Part shown: positions 57,901 through 64,000 of the stretch, one piece after another
Position numbering within the stretch: the first letter of the stretch is position 1
Layout: every line of letters begins with the position of its first letter
Assembly (NCBI RefSeq): GCF_035582795.1
Contig: NW_027445436.1
Coordinates: forward strand, 6,322,770-6,386,769
Source of the DNA: Mycteria americana
Taxonomy: Eukaryota; Chordata; Aves; Ciconiiformes; Ciconiidae
Reading direction: 5' to 3'
DNA: 64,000 bases
Notes under the pieces: model-generated
Database searches by the model: none
The model's input: the letters and a program-made list of their open reading frames with translations, nothing else
What the model was told of the DNA's origin: nothing
Made by a program: the position numbers and the translations under genes

Positions 57901-58636
57901 TGTCTCGTCCCACTCGGTGGGTTGCGAGAGGGGTGAATCTTTTCGATTCCCCGACTGTTTGTGTACCGACAAAAGCCGATCTCTGCTCGGCAGAGCCGCG
58001 TGGTCGGTAGAGTCACGACAATGACTCAGAAGAACAGTCTGGCCAGCAACTTTATTAACTGGCGAATTCCACAAACGGACAAACTTAACGAACTGACGAG
58101 CTTAACGAACGAACAAAGGCGATTTGGCAATGGAGCTATTTTCCGGGCAACCCGTCACAATTTATCCCAAACTTGCATATATATATTGGAAGAGCAGAGG
58201 AAGAGAGAAGCAAGAAAAGGAAAGGAAAAGAGAGGAGGAAAGAGAAAGGAAAAGTATCACCACCCTTGGATCCTGCGATGACGATGACAGACGTGGCAAT
58301 CCTCCAGTGGTGGGAGGATTCGCGCTTCCCGGGGGGGGGGCATGTCTTTTATAAGCTAATCCCCGCCTCTAGGTCCGCCCCTTCAGGACTTACATGGTTC
58401 TTGTTCTAGAAAGTTCTCAATCTTCTGCGCAGGCGCTGGGGGAGGGGGGTGGTCGCGAGGGGTCTCTCGGGCGGTTGCAAGCCCCTTCCTCAGATAAACT
58501 CTGTGTGACCTCTGGCCATACATGGTAAGGTCCGGCAGAACCCGGAACCGCGCATCCTCCGACGCGCTCTCCACGTCCCGCTTTCGCTCTCCCCCACCCC
58601 GTGCTCGCCATGCAAATAGCGCCTCAAGTCCCCACA
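57901..58636 (-). mobile_element. Probable LTR with CpG-rich and polypurine blocks
   Basis: Ends are TGTCTCGTCCC and CAAGTCCCCACA. A reversed polyadenylation-type TTTATTAACTGG near 58051 and a reversed TATA-like TTTTATAAGC near 58348 are in minus-strand order. 58187-58252 is almost all purine on the plus strand. Flanking duplication is not visible, so boundaries are tentative. Confidence 0.6.
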
Positions 58637-59410
58637 ATGTTTGAGACATTAACTCTTTCGGTCTCTCACAAAGGGGTATCAAGAAGGTAAAAAGTTTAAA
58701 ACAGAAGGGAAACCAACTAAGTGTTACCTGTACTTAAGTGGTTAAAAGGTGAGAGAATTGAAGGTTAAGCAAGCATATATGAAAGTTTAATAAGTGATAG
58801 TGAATAGTAAGATATTATTATTAAACCAGAATAGAAATGGATATACAGAAGAACCCCACATTGTGCCTGACTTGTATAAATAGCAGAACTCAATATATTT
58901 GTACCCTTATATCTTTTAGAGAAAACCAGTTTGTAACCACTAATTGGAACGTGAGTCTTTGTGTAATCTGTAGCTCTACCAGTAGAGTGGGAAGATGGAA
59001 CTTGTTTGTTTCTGCCCATGCAAGCATGTAAAACCAACACTACTGTGGCTATAATTGGTAATTGCACTTATCATGCCTCAGTATTCACACAGGCGGATGT
59101 GAAAAACTTGTCTAAAGAAAGTATTCAATGGACAGTACCTGGCTCTGAGGTTAGGGGATACCTAAATAGCATCCTCCAAAGCTAAGCAGAATGAGAGACA
59201 CAAATCACAAAACTGTTTAGAGATCTAGATACACACTGATAAGTAGGGATCCAAGTGTTACATCAGCATGGGTGTGACCAGTACCCCCTGCTCCTGACCC
59301 CTGGTAATATGGTTAGCATAACCAGTGCCATTTTCTCAGGCAAACAGCCATAATATGTAAGCGTGCTGATCACCTATCACGCCCCCTTCTCTCTCCTCCT
59401 TTTTCAATAT

Positions 59411-59576
59411 TGTGATAAGACCATTTGCCCACCAGTGTTGTCACCAGGATGTGGTGACCCCCGTTATAGAACAGGCAAAACTACTGTCAGCATTGCGATA
59501 AGAGTGTTTGCCCACCAACATTGTTGCCAGGATACGGTGACACCCGTTATGGAACAGGGAAGCGTAACAGCACATG
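59411..59576 (+). repeat. Two 83-bp direct repeats in U3 (enhancer-like)
   Basis: TGTGATAAGACCATTTGCCC (59411) and TGCGATAAGAGTGTTTGCCC (59494) begin two copies about 80% alike, upstream of the TATA box. Position and size resemble the duplicated enhancer of gammaretrovirus LTRs. Confidence 0.8.
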
Positions 59577-59832
59577 AGATATTGCCTATAAAATCAAGCA
59601 GCTACAAGTGGGACTTAGACTGGATGGCAAAACCCATGATCCCCTGGTGGTCAGAGATGCCTCCATTGTTGTCTTCTTCCTCTGATGACTGACTGACTCA
59701 TGTTCTGTTAGGTAAAGTCTAAGTCTAGATTATGATTATTGTATTGCGCAATGATTATTAAGAATTTGACCTGATTTGCAGAGGGTCCAGGTGACTAAAA
59801 AGTCTATGTAACTAAAAATTCTACATAATAAG

Positions 59833-59985
59833 AAAGCTACGCTAATTACTAGAAATTCTGTTTAACTGTAAGCTATGCTAATTGCTAAAAATTCTGTGTA
59901 ACAATAAGCTATGCTAACTGCTAGAAATTGTAGATAACAATAAGCTACGCTGATTGTTAAAATTTCTATGTAATAATAAAGCTCT
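59833..59985 (+). repeat. 36-bp tandem repeat, about 4 units, between TATA box and AATAAA
   Basis: Units begin AAGCTACGCTAATTACTAGA, AAGCTATGCTAATTGCTAAA, AAGCTATGCTAACTGCTAGA and AAGCTACGCTGATTGTTAAA. The last leads into the AATAAA signal. Diverged half-units occur before 59833. Confidence 0.85.
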
Positions 59986-60354
59986 AATTATAACCACAAC
60001 CCTGTGGCCAGTCCTCATTCTACCAAGGCTCCCTAAAGAACCTGCCTGTCTCCATAGCATCAGGTGACAATGGGAATATACTTAAGATTGCTCAAAGTGT
60101 AGTCACTGCAGATGAAGCACATTGGTATAATACAATCTCTGGTTGGAGCCCAAATGCTAATGCCTTGTTCCATCTCCTCACTCACCCTATTGTCGTATTG
60201 TTGGGGGCCCTTATAATCTTTACCCTTGTTGTTACAGTCTTATACGTAAAGATCTGGAGACTGTCACAGAAGGTGTTATTTATTATGCAAGTAACCTCCC
60301 ACTACATATAATTAGATGAGAGAGAGTTATAGAGGTTTAGAGCAATGGGTGGAA

Positions 60355-60973
60355 TGTATCCTGGCCTACAGAGCTGACATCACTCGAGTAATTAGGGTGA
60401 TGTCAGAGGCCCACAGTTTGACCTTCAGTATGTTGCTATGTAGTCGTTAGGGATGTAACTTTTGTTAGATAAAGCACAATTAGACAGACGTTATGCAAAA
60501 AAAAAAAAAAAGTAATGGGCAGAAATAGCAGAACTAAACTTATACAAGAATGTTCGCCTGGCGACTCACTACATCACTCAACAAGCAACAGCTCAGAGTG
60601 GTCCTCTAACCAGTAAAGCTAAAACAACCTGGAAGAGTCTCTCCGCCTCATAAAAGTCATCCACCTCAGCCCAAAGGGGAGTGGCACAACTCTACCTTTG
60701 GGGACGCCCGACCCTGGAGAGCCTCCAGGGATGCCTGAGACCAAGCTTGCGTGGCCGGAACCATCATGCTCAGCACCCTGACTACTGACAACCGCCATTC
60801 CTGTCAGCAAGGAACGGGGAAGTAGAGATAACCAGTTTTCTGTAACTTTGTCGTGTTCTTTGCATTATTAATCACTCTTTCACAGAGGCAATATCTAAAC
60901 TCCGTCACACAGATCCAATTATTGCATAGCAATTAATATGTACATTTAGTCTGTGCTGACCTAAACCACGACG
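60355..60973 (+). mobile_element. LTR between env remnant and an ERVL-type PBS
   Basis: The left edge TGTATCCTGGCC follows a purine-rich tract; the right edge CTAAACCACGACG resembles the LTR-C end TAAACCACGACA. A PBS-like site starts 11 bases downstream. A poly-A run of 15 lies at 60497-60511. It could be the 3' LTR of the upstream element, the 5' LTR of a downstream one, or both. Confidence 0.45.
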
Positions 60974-60983
60974 TTAATAAAAA

Positions 60984-61003
60984 TGGTGTCATAAGTGGGA
61001 TCC
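60984..61003 (+). other. ERVL-type primer-binding site
   Basis: TGGTGTCATAAGTGGGATCC is close to the site of ERVL elements (tRNA-Leu type, from general knowledge). It lies directly after the LTR at 60355-60973. Confidence 0.65.
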
Positions 61004-62086
61004 GAAGGAGGTTTTGGAGTGTGAAAAGAGGATTGTACAGCTGTAGTACCGTCCAACGAATGTCCGCAAGGCTGAGACTACCTACAGCTGCCGAATTAGA
61101 TTGCCCAGGTGTAATTTTGCAGGACCTGAGAGTGGGCGCTCGGGGTAGGAGTCTGGCGGGAAGCACACTTAGTGCTCCTTCTCGAGGTAGTGTTTTAATG
61201 GTGCATATAGGATAACACTAACTTATATGTAAGATAACACTAACTTCTACTTGATATAATGTGCCAATACTGTATATAAGATACCACTACCTCCTACTCT
61301 ATATAGCATGTTAATAGCGTATATAAGATAGCACTAACATTTTGAAACATGTTCAAGCATAAAACAGTAACAAATGTAATGTAGCTCTTTCCCCTTCCTG
61401 GTATGTCTTCTGTAATCACTCAGCAACTCCCAGTATATAGTCCAGCAAATCCTTTCTGTGCTGTCCGAAACATCCTTGGTATGAAACCGTACTTCTTGGA
61501 AGGGGGAGGGGCCGAGACACTGTGTACTCCTTGAAGAGCAGTGGGAGGAAACAGGAGTCAAGGTTGTGTAGCTGTGCTCCGAGCAGCGTATCTTAACACT
61601 TCCTCTCCTGGCATCCATGTGAAGAGGTTGTTTCTTGCAATGGTTTCTGCCAGGCTGGAAGAGGGGCTGAGAACAGTCACACAAAACACTGATGATGTAA
61701 GAAACTGAAACCACACAACCCTTAAATAGGGACCTAAAGACTGATTTTAAACGAGTAGAGGAAAACCTACTAGCCTATTACGATGCTGGGGTGTGGGCAC
61801 CAGCAGCTTAGAGCTAGATGACTGGGAGGCATGGTGGCTGGGGTCTCTGTCCAATGACAGAGCCATGGATAGTGCAATCACCAAGGAGTTAGCCACCTGG
61901 GTACATGAACTCAAGGAACAAGAAGGACATTTCTGCCTTTGTCAAGCCCCTGAGTGCACTAATAGGCCTTACTGGCCCTGACCAGCCTCACCTGGGGCCT
62001 CCACCCACACCCTCTGCCCATGGGCCCAGGGGATCCATTTCAGCTGAAGGGGAAATTCAAATTGTAACTGCTCAGCAATGGTAATT
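61004..62086 (+). other. Decayed ERVL-like leader and possible gag start
   Basis: Follows the PBS. 61195-61345 has three to four copies of a TATAAGATAACACTAACT-like unit. 61793-61981 is an open frame of 62 codons rich in Trp, Glu and Leu that could be a gag start. 61380-61740 looks like separate, possibly minus-strand LTR sequence. Confidence 0.3.
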
Positions 62087-62534
62087 TGTGACAGAGGAAT
62101 GATCTGGTGTGGAGGGCAAGAAGGCCTAACTGCAGAACTGGTTAAACTGCCTAGAAGCAGGAATGCCAGAGACAGAAGGACTCCTTGCAAGGGAGCATAG
62201 ATTCCCTTGCTGATAAGATAAGAAATGCTGTCTTGTAAGGATCATGGAAAGCGAGTGCTCAGGGGGACACTTTTGGTCAGCAGAACTGGCGCTGGGGGAT
62301 GAACCAAACGCCGGGTTAAGGCTCCCGATGTCGACGCTCCTATGATTGGTGCTGGCGCAAGTGCATATAAGTGCAGTATAAGGAATTGGCTTGTGCTGCA
62401 TCTTTGCAGACTCCTTGTAGAACCGCTTATGGTGGTAGGACTCTGTCCAATGCATTGTCCATTAAATCTCTTTATAGTTAAGCACAAACATGTGTTTAAT
62501 TCGCCTCGAGGGGTACAATAAAAATTCCCCAACA
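62087..62534 (+). mobile_element. Probable solo LTR
   Basis: Ends CAATAAAAATTCCCCAACA; the left edge is TGTGACAGAGG or slightly to the right. TATA-like GCATATAAGTGC near 62362 and ATTAAATC near 62461 are in plus-strand order. No clear duplication. Confidence 0.6.
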
Positions 62535-62864
62535 GATGCTACGGTAGCTACTGGTCAAAAAGGAGAGACCCATTCTTGTTTCCTTTGTTCTGTAAGGAGG
62601 CTTGAATAGTGTCTCCCATGAGGCTTTCTATCTCCCCGTCAGGCTTTGGCAAGGCTGTCTGTTTCTCTTGTCGTGCCCCAGTGTTGGGAGCTTTTTTTTC
62701 TTCTTCTGTTAGAAGGTTATTAATTAAAGCTGTCTCGTTGCAGCTCAGCAAAGATAAGACGTTACTGGAGAAAACCAGCTAGATTTAGGGATAAGGAAAG
62801 AGCTTATCCCTATGGGGTCATAGGAGATAACTTAGGAATAGTGCACCCACAATACTGAAATAAC
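62535..62864. other. No gene recognised; probably retroelement-derived
   Basis: The minus-strand frame 62751-62548 shows a Glu- and Lys-rich peptide without known motifs. Confidence 0.3.
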
Positions 62865-63336
62865 TGTCACCGAAATCGGGAATAAACCTCTTAACACCAA
62901 TGTAGCATTAAGAAGCAGGCATTCTCTTTATTGCAGCGCTGGATGCACCGGGGATCCTTCCGCCTAACGTGCATACCAGTTTACACCGATCTAGGTTCAT
63001 TTATAGAGTATATCTTTCCATATGCATAGGTTTTCACACTACTAGGCGGGACCATGTTAATTAGTAGCTTACATAATGATGATTCAGCATAACGCATGCT
63101 CAGTTTTTCACATGGGGGTCCTCTGGTGGTCGCTGGTGGTCGTAGACCCCCAAACCATGCTTTTCAGGTCATGAATTAAGGGTCATTCTTCCTTTTAAGG
63201 CTTATTTTTCTCCATTGTTAAATATCACATGCTAGAAGATCCGGTTTCACCAGGATATTCTTGGGTTTTCTTTTGTTCCTTCTTGGTTGACCCTTTGACC
63301 TTTATTCTTTACATGTTCCTCACTTATTTTCCAACA
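62865..63336 (-). mobile_element. Probable LTR, same type as 33515-34189
   Basis: Starts TGTCACCGAAATC, ends CTTATTTTCCAACA. Shares the TTATTGCAGC..CTGGATG block and the GGGGATCCTTCCGCC block with the copy at 33.5 kb. Confidence 0.6.
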
Positions 63337-63421
63337 CATGCACACATGCAGAGATGGCTGGGATTCCCCATGTCCCTCTGGTAGCCAAACCTTGTAGTCT
63401 TGCCCTTCGAGGCACACAGAC

Positions 63422-63837
63422 TGTCCTGGTTTCGGCTGGGATAGAGTTAATTTTCTTCCTAGTAGCTGGTATAGTGCTGTGTTTTGGATTTAGGATGAGA
63501 ATAATGTTGATAACACACTGATTTTTTAGTTGTTGCTAAGTGGTGTTTACACTAGTCAAGGGCTTTTCAGCTTCCCATGCTCTGACAGGTGCACAAGAAG
63601 CTGGGTGGGGACACAGCCAAGACAGTTGATCCAAACTGGCCAAAGGGCTATTCCATACCATATGACGTCATGCTCAGTATATAAACTGGGGGGAGTTGGC
63701 TGGGGGGTAGCGGTCGCTGCTCGGGGACTGGCTGGGTGTCAGTCGGTGGCTGGTGAGCGGTTGCATCACTCGTTTTTTTTCCCCTGGGTTTTGTTCCTCT
63801 CTCTCTCTCTCTCTCTTGTTGTTTTCCTTTTCATTAC

Positions 63838-63885
<48 letters not shown>

Positions 63886-64000
63886 CCAATTATTAAACTG
63901 TTCTTATCTCAACCCACAAGTTTTCTTACTTTTGCTCTTCCAATTCTCTCCCCCATCCCACTGGAGGGAGGGTGAGCGAGTGGCTGTGTGGTGCTTAGTT
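63422..64000 (+). mobile_element. LTR-C (ERVL-type) copy, cut by the window end
   Basis: Starts TGTCCTGGTTTCGGCTGGGA. The TATA box TATATAAACTGG is near 63678, (CT)n near 63797-63816, (TAT)n at 63836-63885, then ATTATTAAACTG. The window ends at GTGCTTAGTT, about 25 bases before the expected end, so whether it is solo or a 5' LTR cannot be told. Confidence 0.9.

Larger units (their letters stand above)
59275..60062 (+). mobile_element. Solo LTR, 788 bp, 4-bp target duplication GGTG
   Basis: Starts TGACCAGTACCCC and ends TCCATAGCATCA, with GGTG at 59271-59274 and 60063-60066. It has two 83-bp direct repeats in U3, a TATA box (CCTATAAAATCAAG at about 59586), 36-bp tandem repeats, then AATAAA at 59975-59980. 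The order and the 4-bp duplication suit a class I (gammaretrovirus-like) LTR. Inserted in the env remnant. Confidence 0.8.
58837..60311 (+). pseudogene. Endogenous retrovirus env remnant, split by an LTR
   Basis: Before the LTR, a frame near 58837-59031 has several Cys, including a CVIC pair that might correspond to the CXXC motif of gammaretrovirus-like surface subunits. After the LTR, 60063-60309 is open to a stop and includes about 25 hydrophobic residues at roughly 60178-60250 followed by a short basic and hydrophobic tail. That is the layout of a transmembrane subunit's anchor and cytoplasmic tail. A purine-rich stretch and then an LTR follow. There are frame breaks, and the LTR at 59275-60062 interrupts it. 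No function is likely. Confidence 0.5.

Noticed and set aside
59833..59985. CRISPR-like array (36-bp period)
   Set aside because: The units are contiguous without spacers, in vertebrate DNA and inside an LTR.
1..64000. tRNA, rRNA or other structured RNA genes
   Set aside because: None was recognised by eye. Without a covariance search, absence cannot be proved.

Overview
This window looks like nuclear DNA of a bird. Many LINE fragments end in the CR1-type 3' tail of repeated ATTCTATG / ATTCTGTG octamers, and their frames read as CR1 ORF2. There are also several LTRs of an avian ERVL type (start TGTCCTGGTTTC, end TAAACCACGACA) and other avian-style solo LTRs. Gene density is very low. I found one convincing host coding exon, at 38.2 kb inside a CpG island, and most of the rest is retroelement sequence in nested layers. 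Such density of nested LTRs and CR1 occurs in gene-poor avian DNA, including W-type chromosomes, but the sequence alone does not place it on a chromosome.

Layout. 0-4.7 kb: LTRs of a family I call LTR-A (it carries an internal ~45-bp minisatellite), an inserted solo LTR with a 6-bp target duplication, and a decayed ERVL-like gag on the minus strand. 4.7-6.8 kb: single-copy-looking DNA. 6.8-12.1 kb: solo LTRs with 4-, 5- and 6-bp target duplications, CR1 fragments and a dispersed repeat split by an LTR. 12.1-16.5 kb: AT-rich single-copy-looking DNA with TA/TG microsatellites. 16.5-27.4 kb: a telescoped nest in which one old plus-strand CR1 is broken by an LTR (itself hit by a younger CR1), a ~3.1-kb hAT DNA transposon (itself hit by an LTR), a third LTR and a CR1 tail. 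27.4-36.5 kb: more LTRs and CR1 tails. 36.5-41.4 kb: CpG-island promoter, proline-rich first coding exon with splice donor, and the start of a long intron. 41.4-43.7 kb: a degenerate CA/GAGACA minisatellite interleaved with CR1 pieces. 43.7-52 kb: CR1, LTRs and a 324-bp perfectly duplicated segment. 52-58 kb: an LTR with an (AAT)n tract, a Ty3/gypsy-type pol remnant and the 5' half of a CR1. 58-64 kb: a broken endogenous-retrovirus env region, stacked LTRs and an ERVL-type primer-binding site.

Mobile-element coding regions are nearly all broken by stops and frameshifts. The best preserved are a 380-codon CR1 reverse-transcriptase frame (19377-20519) and a 277-codon CR1 endonuclease frame (57579-56746). 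Names LTR-A, -B, -C and -D are working labels for repeats recognised inside this window; no database was consulted. The points most worth following are the nested hAT element, the Ty3/gypsy pol remnant, the perfect 324-bp duplication, the env-LTR-PBS arrangement and the unidentified CpG-island gene. I did not see a clearly new biological system.
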